From the NCBI GenBank assembly GCA_019448215.1, contig CP080408.1, positions 2,046,001 through 2,110,000 of the forward strand: a stretch of DNA of 64,000 bases. Direction: 5' to 3'. Below the pieces are notes generated by a model. It did not search any database and was not told the DNA's origin. It worked only from the letters and a program-made list of their open reading frames with translations. Below, piece by piece: positions 17,201 to 26,398 of the stretch. The position numbers were made by a program, and so were the translations under genes. Each line of letters begins with the position of its first letter. The first letter of the stretch is position 1. The stretch comes from Thalassovita mediterranea (GTDB taxonomy: Bacteria; Pseudomonadota; Alphaproteobacteria; Caulobacterales; Hyphomonadaceae).

Positions 17201-18166
17201 GGCCTGCCCATCAGGCAGCGGCGCATAGATCGCCGTGGCGCGGCCATCAGAACCTGCGCCAATACCTTTGATGACAGCGTGGATACGGTTGCCATCCCGT
17301 TCAGCATCGGCGAGGCGGCGGAGCGCCAGTATGCCGATCCCTTCGCCAAGCATGGTGCCGTCGGCCTTGTCGGAGAAGGGACGGCAATCGCCCGTCGGCG
17401 ACAGGGCCGGCGTCTTGGAGAAGCACATATACATGAGGATGTCGTTCAGCGCGTCGACACCGCCCGTCAGGACAAGGTCGCTGTCGCCAGCGCGAAGCTC
17501 ATGAATGGCGCCGTGCAGCGCGGAGAGGGATGAGGCGCAGGCCGCATCGGTCACATAATTCGAGCCGCCAAGGTCCATCCGGTTGGCGATCCGCCCGGCA
17601 ACGACATTGCCGAGAAGGCCGGGGAAGGTGCTTTCCTTCCATTCGGAGAAATTCTCTGAAATCCTGTCGGCGATTGCCTGCACCTGCGTTTCTGGCAGGC
17701 CGGCCTCGCGCAGGCCCTTTACCCATGAGGGGCGCTGAAGGCGGCCTGACATATGGCCGACGAGTTCGGTCGCGGATGCAACGCCGAGGATGCAAGAGGT
17801 ACGCTTACGGTCGATCGTGCCATTGGTCGCCTTCTCAGCCTCATCCAGTGCGGTCTGGGCGACCATGAGGGCGAGCAGCTGGGCGCTGTCAGTCGCGTCG
17901 ATCTGGTTCGGCGGGATTCCAAAGGAGAGCGGGTCGAAGCCCTTCGGCGAGAGAAAGCCGCCGCGCTCGCCATAGGTCTTGTCGCGGGCGCGCGGGTTGG
18001 CATCGTAATAGTCCTCGATCAGCCAATGGGTCGGTGGGACCGGCCCCAGCGTATCGACGCCTTCTGCGATATCACGCCAGAAGCCCGGCGTGTCCCCGCG
18101 GCCCGGGAACATGGCGCCATAGCCCACGATTGCGATGTCTGCTGGTCCTGACGTTCTGTCTGCCAT
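14258..18166 (-). CDS. pfaA: PfaA-like lipid synthase, KS-MAT-ACP-ACP
   Basis: A 1302-residue protein. The beta-ketoacyl synthase is at ~8-450 (VTDAACASSLSALH, Cys210; EAHGTGTKAGDA). The malonyl/acyl transferase is at ~570-880 (LMPGQGSQYVGMG; GHSFGE, Ser675). A Pro/Ala-rich linker covers ~935-1090, and two near-identical carrier domains have LGVDSIKQVE with phosphopantetheine serines 1142 and 1263. It starts chain building and carries the intermediates. Typical PfaA proteins have three to nine ACPs and end in a KR; here there are only two, and the zero frame stops right after ACP2 (IADFFG). The KR follows in the -1 frame behind a slippery run (separate entries). It sits 27 bases after pfaD, in one operon. 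Confidence 0.93.
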   Translation of the reverse strand: MADRTSGPADIAIVGYGAMFPGRGDTPGFWRDIAEGVDTLGPVPPTHWLIEDYYDANPRARDKTYGERGGFLSPKGFDPLSFGIPPNQIDATDSAQLLALMVAQTALDEAEKATNGTIDRKRTSCILGVASATELVGHMSGRLQRPSWVKGLREAGLPETQVQAIADRISENFSEWKESTFPGLLGNVVAGRIANRMDLGGSNYVTDAACASSLSALHGAIHELRAGDSDLVLTGGVDALNDILMYMCFSKTPALSPTGDCRPFSDKADGTMLGEGIGILALRRLADAERDGNRIHAVIKGIGAGSDGRATAIYAPLPDGQARALERAYEQAGYDPRSVELVEAHGTGTKAGDAAEISGLKLVFCEEGESVSDPWCAIGSVKSQIGHTKSAAGSASLIKTVMALSRKALPPTLKVDQPAPALAGSPFYVNRELRPWIRDKSHARRASVSSFGFGGSNFHVTLEEYTGKLAPHPDRILPAELVMVSADTPDNLAKSIEAIASKLVHEEDLAIAASDSHASFAADAVCRAAITASDNKDFATKAAKLASLIRAGTAETAPLPKGASISLSKAAPGKLAYLMPGQGSQYVGMGRELALAFPEARAAWDFAASHKKAGKLGLHRLAFPPSAFNDADAKAQADTLTAMENAQPALAAASLAVLAVLEKSGLNADMAAGHSFGEIMALNAAGVLSDKDALSTAVKRAKLMSKAAADNEGAMLATQASSEQLAPILKNHPDVVIANDNAPTQTVLSGPVDAIETARLAIEAAGIKARRLPVASAFHSPIVAGAVAPFRKALGKTDFAKAEFPVFANASAKRYPLAYDKQRDLLAGQIESPVRFREIIEAMHEAGVTTFVEAGPGTVLTALVGQILPGKATAVALDDKKGSGLAAFLAGIGKLAVLGHEVDLEALFANMPASEPRKPRSKHAIDLTGANYNKPYPPKGGAAALPPPNAEKVRPRTVDTLSAPPDPIASKPTPPTPSSVKSPQPGPSPMTEPRQTAPASTAAQIHAQMTEAHNAYMQTLQAAHAQYMQATQAMLASASAVPAAAPQPQAAPAPQPVAPPAPAPVAAPPAPQPAPARAPAAPAPSPAPVMAAPAPAPAPAPAAPVAQDFTALVTSLVAEKTGYPSDMLEPDMDLEGELGVDSIKQVEILSALREKMPSLPEIEPEQIAELRTIAKIAAFLSPSASAAPAPAAPTVHANGNGYANGNGHHVAAPAPAPAAPPAAGRAGVNMTELVRNLIADKTGYPPEMLEDDMDLEGELGVDSIKQVEILSALREQMPNLPEVEPEQIAELRSIRKIADFFG
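14271..14460 (-). repeat. Second copy of tandem ACP repeat
   Basis: The DNA of the second ACP domain closely matches that of the first (14636-14820), including a long shared stretch around the phosphopantetheine serine. The near identity suggests recent duplication or gene conversion. The copy number could be miscounted in a short-read assembly. Confidence 0.75.
14636..14820 (-). repeat. First copy of tandem ACP repeat
   Basis: Partner of the repeat at 14271-14460. Both encode the same ACP core with DSIKQVEILSALRE. The two copies are separated by an Ala/Pro-rich linker of about 60 residues. Confidence 0.75.
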
Positions 18167-18193
18167 TTTGTGTCTCAGCCCCTCAGCCAGAGA

Positions 18194-19702
18194 TTACTCG
18201 AAAAGCCCCGCCCTGTAGTCGAAAGCAGATTGTGGAATGTTCTCTCCGCACGCGCGCCGCGCCTGGAGCCTTGTGAGATGCGCGGCCCCGTCGAGCAGGT
18301 TGAGCGCAATCTGTTTCACGGTGCGCGTCTCGAGCGCTTCAAGGGGGCTTCCCTTTACCCATTCATTGAAGGCGCCCATCGCCGGGCCGCACCAGATCTG
18401 ATAGTCGCGCAGCCGGCTCTCATCGCCCTCGCGCGCCCATTGCGCGCCGAAGAACAGATAGCGCCGGAAGACGAGCGCCAGCTGGTGGTGCGGGTCGGCT
18501 TCGGCCTTTGCGAGCTCTTTGGGATTGGTGCCGCTCATATAGGCGCGGGTCTTCTCCCAAGCGGTGGCATAGGGCTCACCGAGCGCAGTTTCGATGAAGG
18601 CCTGCTCCTGCGCCGTACAGTCGGCAAAGCTGGCGCGTGTCTTGTGAATCTCGCGCATCCGCTTGCCGCGCATGGCGAACAGCGTCCCGCGCTTGAGAAC
18701 CTGCACCTCTACACCCTGTTCGAACATGTCGGCGGCGGGAGCCATGGCGATATCTGCCGGGCCTGCTTCGGCGAGCAGTTTGCGCCCGGCGAGAGAGAGA
18801 CCGGATTCCACGGCAGCCTGATTGACCGAGCCGGTGATGATGTAGGCTGCGCCCATCTGGAAAGCGGCGGCGGCGGCCCAGGGCGTGCCGATACCGCCGC
18901 CAAGGCCGATGCGGATATCGTCGGCGTTGAGGCCATGCTCTTCGCAGACCTGGCGGCGCGCCTGAACCAGCGAGGAAAAAAGCGGACCAGCGGCGCGGTT
19001 ATCAGTATGCCCGCCGCTATCGGCTTCAGCAGTGATGTCGAGCGCGACCGGAACGGTGGCGGCGATCTCTGCCTGCTCGGGTGTGATGTCCCCCCGGGAG
19101 ACAAGCTGTTTCAGAATGGCATCGGGGGCAGGGGCCATGAACTGGCGCGCAACTTCGGCGCGCGAGACCTTGGCGAAGACGTGCGTGCTACGCTTGATGC
19201 TGCCATCGGCGGCGCGTGACAGGCCTGCTGCACTGTAGCGGACGATCTCAGGCGATAGCTGCATGAAGGCAGAGGCCGAGACGCGGGCCACACCGCGCGA
19301 AAGGAAGAGGTCGACGACGGCGCGTTCATAGCCCGGCTGCTGCGGCGTATGGATGAGGTTGGCACCCCAGGCGGGCGCGCCTTTGCCGAGGGCAGCCTCG
19401 ATCTCATCAAGACCTGCGGCAATCGTTTCCGGCTTGAGGCCCGCGCTGCCGTAAAAGCCGACAAGCCCGGCCTGCACCGCGGCAATGACCATGCGCGGGG
19501 TCGCAATGCCGCGCGCCATTTCGCCGACGATATAGGCAAAGCGGCTGCCATGCGTCTTGGTAAAGGCATGATCGCCCAGCCAGTCTGCGTAGACCGCTGC
19601 AGCGTCGTTCTGATCGTCTTGTTTGGTTAAGGGGGGCTGTCGCGTCTCAACCTTCATGGCCGGGCCGCTATGTTGACTAGGTTCCCAATGCTGAATCCGC
19701 AT
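18194..19702 (-). CDS. pfaD: PfaD-like enoyl reductase (nitropropane-dioxygenase fold)
   Basis: Up to 502 residues from the ATG at 19702; an ATG at 19658 (MKVETRQPP) is an alternative, and neither has a strong ribosome site. It is an FMN TIM-barrel of the PfaD family: 'GLVGFYGSAGLKPETI' near residue 80, 'ALDITAEADSGGHTDNRA' near 225 and 'IGLGGGIGTPWAAAAAFQMG' near 260, followed by the long C-terminal part that distinguishes PfaD from simple nitronate monooxygenases. It is the trans-acting enoyl reductase of the lipid synthase. First gene of the reverse-strand operon, 27 bases before pfaA. A palindrome lies about 135 bases upstream. Confidence 0.92.
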   Translation of the reverse strand: MRIQHWEPSQHSGPAMKVETRQPPLTKQDDQNDAAAVYADWLGDHAFTKTHGSRFAYIVGEMARGIATPRMVIAAVQAGLVGFYGSAGLKPETIAAGLDEIEAALGKGAPAWGANLIHTPQQPGYERAVVDLFLSRGVARVSASAFMQLSPEIVRYSAAGLSRAADGSIKRSTHVFAKVSRAEVARQFMAPAPDAILKQLVSRGDITPEQAEIAATVPVALDITAEADSGGHTDNRAAGPLFSSLVQARRQVCEEHGLNADDIRIGLGGGIGTPWAAAAAFQMGAAYIITGSVNQAAVESGLSLAGRKLLAEAGPADIAMAPAADMFEQGVEVQVLKRGTLFAMRGKRMREIHKTRASFADCTAQEQAFIETALGEPYATAWEKTRAYMSGTNPKELAKAEADPHHQLALVFRRYLFFGAQWAREGDESRLRDYQIWCGPAMGAFNEWVKGSPLEALETRTVKQIALNLLDGAAHLTRLQARRACGENIPQSAFDYRAGLFE

Positions 19703-19836
19703 CCGTCAGCTATTCCCCTACAGGTTGTGGATTAGACCCTGTTTCGGGGGGAGTTGCAATGTACAAGCCACCATTTTTCGCAGATGCAGCAAAAGTTCGA
19801 TGGAGGCGTGGCGCGAATACCATGATGCGGGCTAAG

Positions 19837-19854
19837 CTGTTGCAAATGCAACAG
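19837..19854. promoter_or_regulatory. 18-bp perfect palindrome upstream of the lipid operon
   Basis: CTGTTGCA-AA-TGCAACAG is an exact 8-bp inverted repeat with a 2-base centre, the form of a dimeric repressor operator. On the reverse strand the half TTGCAA could act as a -35, with a weak TGGTAT -10 after 17 bases. A further GTTGCAAT lies at 19754-19761. It is the best candidate for a dedicated regulator site of pfaD and the operon. It also lies downstream of ppc, so a role there cannot be excluded. Confidence 0.45.
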
Positions 19855-19898
19855 ATAACGCCGAAGTATAAATGTCTATATATGGGACAGGTTGTGCC

Positions 19899-22718
19899 CT
19901 ATCCCCATGCGCCGAAGGCATGACTTGTCGCGATTGATAGCCGCGATATGAGGCCGCTGCAGAGGCGCAGCGGTTCTATCAATTCCTGGTGGATTCTGTC
20001 ATAGCCCGCCCGGCTTTGCGCGCCGCTTTCATGGCCGGGCTCATTGATGTGCTGGAACAGGTCAGCTTCGCCGCGTGACGGCGGATAGATTTCCTCCAGC
20101 AGATCAGCGGCTTCATCGATCCGCATGGCGAGAACGAGCGAGATGATGTCGCTGCGGCTGGTGTCGTGGCGGGCAGAGAGGTCACTGAGGCGGCCCGTGA
20201 GGCTGAGCGCGTACAGCATCAACGCCTGACGGATGGCGTGCAGGGCATGGAAGTCGAGCCGGTTCTCATGCCGGCTCTCAACACTCGGCGCATCGTCGAG
20301 CGACGCGATCAGTGCATCGAACTCAATCAGGTCTACGCTGAGGCGGTTGGCGATCTTCTGCAGGCTGGCGGCAGTATGGTTTTCGCCGAGCGTATCTGCG
20401 ACACGGCGAAGGGCGCCCGCCTGTGAGACATCGCCATGCCGCGACACTGCGAGCCAGACATGCGGATCGAAGACACTGGCATAACCACGCAGGACGGGCA
20501 GGCTGGTCAGCATCCGGGCGCGGGTGGCCAGCATGATGAGAGCATGGAGGCGCGGCGAGGCATTGATGATGTCGCGCATCCGCTCTTTCTCGCGCGGCAT
20601 GGCAGAGCCAATCCCGCAGGCGGAATTCAGCGGCACGCCAAGCTGCTGGAGCATGGCATTGTGGGAGATGGCGCGGATGGCAGACGGCCCGCTTGGCCCG
20701 CCCGCGCGTTTGACCGGACGCGAGCCTGCCTTGACCAGGAAGCCAGAGGTGAAACCGCCCAGCATTTCCTCATAGTCGTGGTCGACAAACAGCGTCTCAT
20801 GCCAGTTTCGGAGCGCGCGGTAGGCGTCCCAGACAAAGTCTGTCTGTGTGTAGAAGGCGTCATCCTCAGTGGATGGTGGCTCTGACAGGATGTGTTCGCA
20901 GAAGGCGGCATAGGTGGCGCGCGAAAGCTCTGGCGTTGCAAAATGCAGGAAGCCGTCGCCGCCCTGGAAGCTCACTTCGTGGATGGGCTGGATGTCTCGG
21001 GCGAAAAGTTCGCCGCGTGTCCATGGCGTCAACAGATGATCGTGGCGCTGCTGGAAGGTTCCGGGATAGGCGCCGCGTCCGATCGACTCGCCGTGCGTAT
21101 TGAAAACGAGGAGGCCCGTGCCGGGCAGGACGTCGCCCAGCGCGCGTCCGATCAGGCTGTGTATCCGCTCGATCGCCATATTGCCGGCGACCTGTCCGAT
21201 GAAGCGGCCTGAGTCTGAAAAACCAAGCTGGATAGAGAGATAGCCGCGGGTTCTGACATAGTCCCTGAAGGAGGCTTCCTCGAGCAGCCGCTCGACGAAA
21301 CGCCCACCAGTTTCCAGCGCTTCCGGTGTTTCGAACAGGGGTGAGATATCGAGGGCGTGGTCGACGCCGTACTGGCGGGTAAGGTGCAACGCCCCCATCA
21401 CTGTAGCGGGGTTCTCGCTCTCTGCGATGAGGAAGCGGATCGGTGAGCCCGCATCGATGTGTTTCAGGATCTGCGCGCACATCATGAACTGGCGCCGCGC
21501 GGTGGACTGTTCGAGGAAGAGGTCCGCGAAGTTTACAGGGCGCACCTCGGTCTTTCCGGCCATCTCAGAAAGCTTGCTGAGGGCAAGGCGGCCAAGCTCG
21601 CTGTCTTCGGTTTCGAGGTCGAGGTCGCGCTGAAGGACGGTGCGCACTTGCGCGGCGTTCACGCGAAGATGGATGCGGGCCGTGCCAAGCTGGAGCGCGT
21701 CAATTTCGGCGCGCAGGATCATCAGGGCGGCGGCTGTCTCGTCAGGTGTTTCCGTATTTTCGATCAAGGACGTCAGCGGATCGGTCAGGATGGCCGCGTC
21801 TGTGATCTTTGCGTCGGAGGCGGCGGTCAGGAAATTGGCCGCGTCGCTGAGAACGTCCGGGTCTGACAGGTCCTGGCCGAACTTTTCGGCGGCTGCTTCG
21901 GTATGGGCCTGCGCAGCGGCTAGTTTCTTCTCGAGCGCGGCCAGCGTCTCGAATTCTGCGAAGTTGGAGAGACGTCCGCGATAATAGGCGAGCTGGGCTG
22001 CCTTCTCGCGCAGGCGCAGCGTGATCGATTGGGACCAGTGAATATCCGTGCGTCCATCAAGGTCATAGCCGACCCAGCTTGCGAGTGTGGGGAGGACCGG
22101 GCGCAAGCTACGCCAATCGTCGAGGGACTTTCGGGCCGTGTGCACGACGAGGCTGGCATAATGACCGGCGGCGTCCTGCGCATTCGCGATCGCGTCCTGC
22201 GCCTCTTCATGCTCATGGGTCAGCGTGATCTGGTCCGGCCAGTCCGGCTGCGGGTCGCTGGCGACAGATTTGAGGGTGGCGAGTTCGCTCTTGCCGGGCT
22301 GGCTTGCATAGTCCGCGAAGGCACGCCGCAGACGCTGGGAGAGCGCGAAGGTCGGGTGAGCTGTGAAGACGATGCCGCCCGCATTGCGTGTCACGATTTC
22401 GCGAAACCGCTCTGGGTCCGACTTCGCGAGAGCCGAGAGCTGCGCGCTCACCCCGGCGAACGCATCTTTCGGTTTGCCGATCTCGGTGTGCTGGGCCCTG
22501 AACTGGTCGGCGCGCGCCTGCAGTAGGTCAAAGTGCAGCACGTCCACCGTTTCTGCGACGCTAGAGAGGCTGGTGCGACCGGCCTCAAGGTCCTGAAAAA
22601 GCTGGAGTGCGAAGGAGAAAACCGAATTGGTCAGCGGGTCGCGATCAATGCCCTCGGCATGGTCGCGCAGGAATTTGCGGATGCGGGCCGGGTCAAGCGG
22701 CGTCTTTCTGGTCGGCAT
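19899..22718 (-). CDS. ppc: Divergent phosphoenolpyruvate carboxylase-family protein
   Basis: A 939-residue protein, full length for bacterial PEP carboxylase, which converts PEP and bicarbonate to oxaloacetate. The family is clear from 'GGIVFTAHPTFALSQRLR' (~residue 110), 'GFSDSG', 'IGRGAYPG' and 'RPVKRAGGPSGPSAIRAISH'. The signature motifs are altered: TAHPTE reads TAHPTF, GGDRDGNP reads GYDLDGRTDI, the FHGRGG part of the catalytic loop reads FNTHGE, and the usual C-terminal NTG is replaced by FGAWG. The catalytic Arg in IGRG is kept. It may be a clade-specific active variant or a protein with changed activity. It stands alone between the pfa promoter region and the DUF2855 gene. Confidence 0.8.
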   Translation of the reverse strand: MPTRKTPLDPARIRKFLRDHAEGIDRDPLTNSVFSFALQLFQDLEAGRTSLSSVAETVDVLHFDLLQARADQFRAQHTEIGKPKDAFAGVSAQLSALAKSDPERFREIVTRNAGGIVFTAHPTFALSQRLRRAFADYASQPGKSELATLKSVASDPQPDWPDQITLTHEHEEAQDAIANAQDAAGHYASLVVHTARKSLDDWRSLRPVLPTLASWVGYDLDGRTDIHWSQSITLRLREKAAQLAYYRGRLSNFAEFETLAALEKKLAAAQAHTEAAAEKFGQDLSDPDVLSDAANFLTAASDAKITDAAILTDPLTSLIENTETPDETAAALMILRAEIDALQLGTARIHLRVNAAQVRTVLQRDLDLETEDSELGRLALSKLSEMAGKTEVRPVNFADLFLEQSTARRQFMMCAQILKHIDAGSPIRFLIAESENPATVMGALHLTRQYGVDHALDISPLFETPEALETGGRFVERLLEEASFRDYVRTRGYLSIQLGFSDSGRFIGQVAGNMAIERIHSLIGRALGDVLPGTGLLVFNTHGESIGRGAYPGTFQQRHDHLLTPWTRGELFARDIQPIHEVSFQGGDGFLHFATPELSRATYAAFCEHILSEPPSTEDDAFYTQTDFVWDAYRALRNWHETLFVDHDYEEMLGGFTSGFLVKAGSRPVKRAGGPSGPSAIRAISHNAMLQQLGVPLNSACGIGSAMPREKERMRDIINASPRLHALIMLATRARMLTSLPVLRGYASVFDPHVWLAVSRHGDVSQAGALRRVADTLGENHTAASLQKIANRLSVDLIEFDALIASLDDAPSVESRHENRLDFHALHAIRQALMLYALSLTGRLSDLSARHDTSRSDIISLVLAMRIDEAADLLEEIYPPSRGEADLFQHINEPGHESGAQSRAGYDRIHQELIEPLRLCSGLISRLSIATSHAFGAWG

Positions 22719-22808
22719 GTGATCGGTCTCCCTGAAAGCAAGATAGCGTCTGAACGCTCATCTTGTTCAGCAGGACGGTCTGACCAGTGCCGGTCAAGGC
22801 TGAGGGCG

Positions 22809-22842
22809 GGCAGGCGCGGGACCGATCCCGCATCTGCCTGCC
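22809..22842. terminator. Two-tier GC hairpin, possible terminator-like structure
   Basis: An inner stem GCGGGA/TCCCGC (22816-22821 / 22826-22831, 4-base loop) sits inside an outer stem GGCAGG/CCTGCC (22809-22814 / 22837-22842). It lies just past the stop of the DUF2855 gene on the reverse strand, but no T-run follows, so termination is uncertain. Confidence 0.35.
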
Positions 22843-22858
22843 GACAGCGCAGAACTCA

Positions 22859-23941
22859 CTAGAGCGACGCCATGATGCCGCGGCTCGGGGCGACCTTGTT
22901 GTCGAGGAAGTCGCGCCAGATGGCGGCGACCGCATCGGCGCCCTTTACCCGTTCAACCTCGATCTCTTTCGACGCCTCGCGGGCAAGGCGCGCGCTCGCC
23001 TCGCTGGCTCTCATATAGAGCACGCCGGGGCCCCAATCCTTGTTGCGCTTGGCAATCTGCGACGGCGCAAAGAAGAAGCGCGGCTCTGCCCCAGGGAGGC
23101 CGCTCGCCCGGCCTGCGCTCTCCCAATGGGTCGCGCCAACCATGCAGCTCTCGACCATGTTTTCCTGAAGATGGTTGTGAAGCGTCACGGTGAGGTCGCG
23201 GTTGCCGGACATGTCGACATAGGCGGTCTTTACCGACTGATCGATCTTCTCTTCCTCGCCATAGAGGAGGACCTCATCGCAGCAGCCGAGGTTTTCCACG
23301 AACGCCTTGTTGCCCGCCGAAGTCAGCCCGATGACGCGTTTGCCCGCCTTGCCATCCTCCTTGATGAACTGGGCAAGGCCAAAGCCCGTCTTCGATGAAA
23401 CCGAGCCGATCACGACCTGCTCCGCTCCGAAATAATCATTGTCGGTCAGATAGTCGTAGAGAACGAAGGAGGTGATGAAGAGCGGGAAATAGAGGCTGCG
23501 CTCATCTTCCATAGTTCGCAGGGCTTCCGGCTCTCCGGACAGGCGGCGGTACTGGTTGTAGACCGCAGCGAGGTCCGCACGGTGCGGGGCGGCGTCCATG
23601 AAATAGTCGTCCTTAACGCTCCCGACGTTGAGCACTGTTTCGTTCGCCATCGGGAAGAAGCCATAGAGCCGTTCACCCACCGCAATGTCCGGACTGCGCG
23701 ATTCAACGACGTCGCCAAAGCCCCAGACGGTGACCTTGCCCCAGCCGTCTTCGGCCGGAAAGAAGCGCCAATAGCCAATGGCGTCACCAGAGATCGCATA
23801 ACTCACATTGTTCGAGGTGATCGCGAACTTGTCGATGGCGACCCGGACCTGTCCGTCCTCGAGTGGGGCTTGTGGCCGGGTGACAGGTTTCGTCTTCCGG
23901 TAGTCGCTGCGATTTATCCAGAGCTCGCTGACATCAGCCAT
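22859..23941 (-). CDS. DUF2855 family protein
   Basis: A 360-residue protein starting with MADVSELWINRSDYR, with AGGGAAGGA placed 9-10 bases before the ATG. It matches the DUF2855 pattern: an N-terminal segment 'VAIDKFAITSNNVSYAISGD', 'GYWRFFPAEDGWGKVTVWGF', and a central Rossmann-like stretch 'VVIGSVSSKTGFGLAQFI' near residue 180. The family looks like degenerate medium-chain dehydrogenases, and its substrate is not known to me. It is divergently placed relative to the nitronate monooxygenase gene, 157 bases away. Confidence 0.8.
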   Translation of the reverse strand: MADVSELWINRSDYRKTKPVTRPQAPLEDGQVRVAIDKFAITSNNVSYAISGDAIGYWRFFPAEDGWGKVTVWGFGDVVESRSPDIAVGERLYGFFPMANETVLNVGSVKDDYFMDAAPHRADLAAVYNQYRRLSGEPEALRTMEDERSLYFPLFITSFVLYDYLTDNDYFGAEQVVIGSVSSKTGFGLAQFIKEDGKAGKRVIGLTSAGNKAFVENLGCCDEVLLYGEEEKIDQSVKTAYVDMSGNRDLTVTLHNHLQENMVESCMVGATHWESAGRASGLPGAEPRFFFAPSQIAKRNKDWGPGVLYMRASEASARLAREASKEIEVERVKGADAVAAIWRDFLDNKVAPSRGIMASL

Positions 23942-24089
23942 CGGGTCGGTCCTTCCCTTAAATCTTTTATCTGGCGCAAGAATGAACTGTCTGAAGGCGA
24001 GTGCAAGGGGCGGGTGATTTGCTGCCGCGAGGGCAATCCTTCGCAGGGGCGAATGATTGTCCTATCAAGGGCGGGAAAACATGATTTGA

Positions 24090-25079
<990 letters not shown>

Positions 25080-25100
25080 GCCAGAATAGACTGATTGCTG

Positions 25101-25136
25101 AAGGGCGCCGGATTGTTTCAACCCGGCGCCCTTTTT
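25101..25136 (+). terminator. Rho-independent terminator, probably bidirectional
   Basis: An 11-bp perfect stem AAGGGCGCCGG / CCGGCGCCCTT (25101-25111 / 25123-25133) followed by a T-run. It lies between two convergent genes (nitronate monooxygenase and CoA-transferase). On the reverse strand the run after the stem is only AA/TT from the stem itself, so it is strongest on the forward strand. Confidence 0.9.
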
Positions 25137-25138
25137 CT

Positions 25139-26314
25139 TTATTCGCTGAGCAGGACGCCTTTTTCCGTCAGCTCAGACACGCGGGCTTCATCAGCACCGA
25201 TCCAGTCTTTCAGGGCATCGACATTGTGCTCGCCCCGGCGTGGTGGTCGCATGCCTGCGGTGATGCCGCTCTTCGACTGAGAGAACTTGTAGGGTGACTG
25301 AACCGTGCGTCGCGCATTGCCCTTGTCGTCCTCGACATCGACCAGAATGCCATTCGGCCCAACACTGGTCTGCGAGAAGGACTCCTCGCCGAACTTGCGT
25401 ACCAGACCCCAGGCGAGGTTCATTCCGTCCAGCGCCTTGGTCAGTGCCTCAAAGCTTGGATAGGAGAGGATGTGTTCGGTGACCGCCTTGTGGCGGGCAG
25501 CGACTTTCGCTTCGAGGTCCGCGCCTTTCGGGGTTGGGTCGACGAGGCCCGCCTTTTCGGACAGCACGATCCAGATCCATTTCATGTCAGACGCGATCAG
25601 GATGCGCTTGCCTTCCGGCGCGTCCCAGACTTGGTTCTCCTTCGGTTTCGGCCAGACGCCGTCAAGCGCCCAGTGGGCGTAGTCGTCCGTCGCATGAATC
25701 ACGTTGATCATGGCGATATCGACATGCTGGCCCTCGCCCGTCTTCTCGGCGACGCGCAGGGCGGCGAGCAGACCGACGAGGCCGTGCAGCGAGCTATAGC
25801 TGTCGGCGAGAGAGTATTGAAGGTCAGTCGGCTGTCCGCTGCTAATCTCTGCCTGACGGGCGATAAGCCCCGCTTCTGCATGTACGACCGGCGCATAGGC
25901 GGCGCGCTTTGCCTCCGGCCCCGTCTGGCCAAAGCCAGAAATGGACAGCATGACGAGCTTCGGATTGACCGCGTGCACGCTCTCCCAGTCGAGACCAAAG
26001 CGCTTCATCACGCCGGGGCGGAAATTCTCCACCAGCATGTCGGCTTGTTTGCAAAGCTCCAGCACCAGCTCATGTGCGCCTTCGGCCTTGAGGTCGATGC
26101 AGATATTCCGCTTGCCGATGTTCTGCTGAAGGTAAAAGCCAGCGACGCCCTCATCCGACTTGCCGAAATGGCGGGTGACATCGCCTTCGGGCGGCTCGAT
26201 CTTGAGGACGTCCGCGCCGAGGTCAGAAAGCATCCGCGTCGCAAAAGGGCCGGCCAGAACACGTGAAAGATCAAGGACTTTCAGTCCTTCGAGTGGAAAT
26301 CCCTTTATGTCCAT
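25139..26314 (-). CDS. CaiB/BaiF (class III) CoA-transferase
   Basis: A 391-residue protein from the ATG at 26314 (MDIKGFPLEGLK), chosen over an upstream in-frame ATG because GAGGGAG lies 8 bases before it. 'GLKVLDLSRVLAGPFATRML' then 'DLGADVLKIEPPEGD' at the N-terminus, 'NIGKRNICIDLK' and 'LVENFRPGVMKRFGLDW' are diagnostic of family III CoA-transferases, which move CoA between carboxylic acids through an aspartyl-CoA intermediate. The substrate cannot be read from sequence. Nearby acyl-CoA dehydrogenase genes suggest acyl-CoA catabolism. Confidence 0.93.
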   Translation of the reverse strand: MDIKGFPLEGLKVLDLSRVLAGPFATRMLSDLGADVLKIEPPEGDVTRHFGKSDEGVAGFYLQQNIGKRNICIDLKAEGAHELVLELCKQADMLVENFRPGVMKRFGLDWESVHAVNPKLVMLSISGFGQTGPEAKRAAYAPVVHAEAGLIARQAEISSGQPTDLQYSLADSYSSLHGLVGLLAALRVAEKTGEGQHVDIAMINVIHATDDYAHWALDGVWPKPKENQVWDAPEGKRILIASDMKWIWIVLSEKAGLVDPTPKGADLEAKVAARHKAVTEHILSYPSFEALTKALDGMNLAWGLVRKFGEESFSQTSVGPNGILVDVEDDKGNARRTVQSPYKFSQSKSGITAGMRPPRRGEHNVDALKDWIGADEARVSELTEKGVLLSE

Positions 26315-26398
26315 GATGCATGCTCCCTCTTGGTCTTTTTTTGCTGCAAGCGTTCTAGACCGGGAGTTCATTCCAGCACAGGCTGACCCCGCGTCCGC

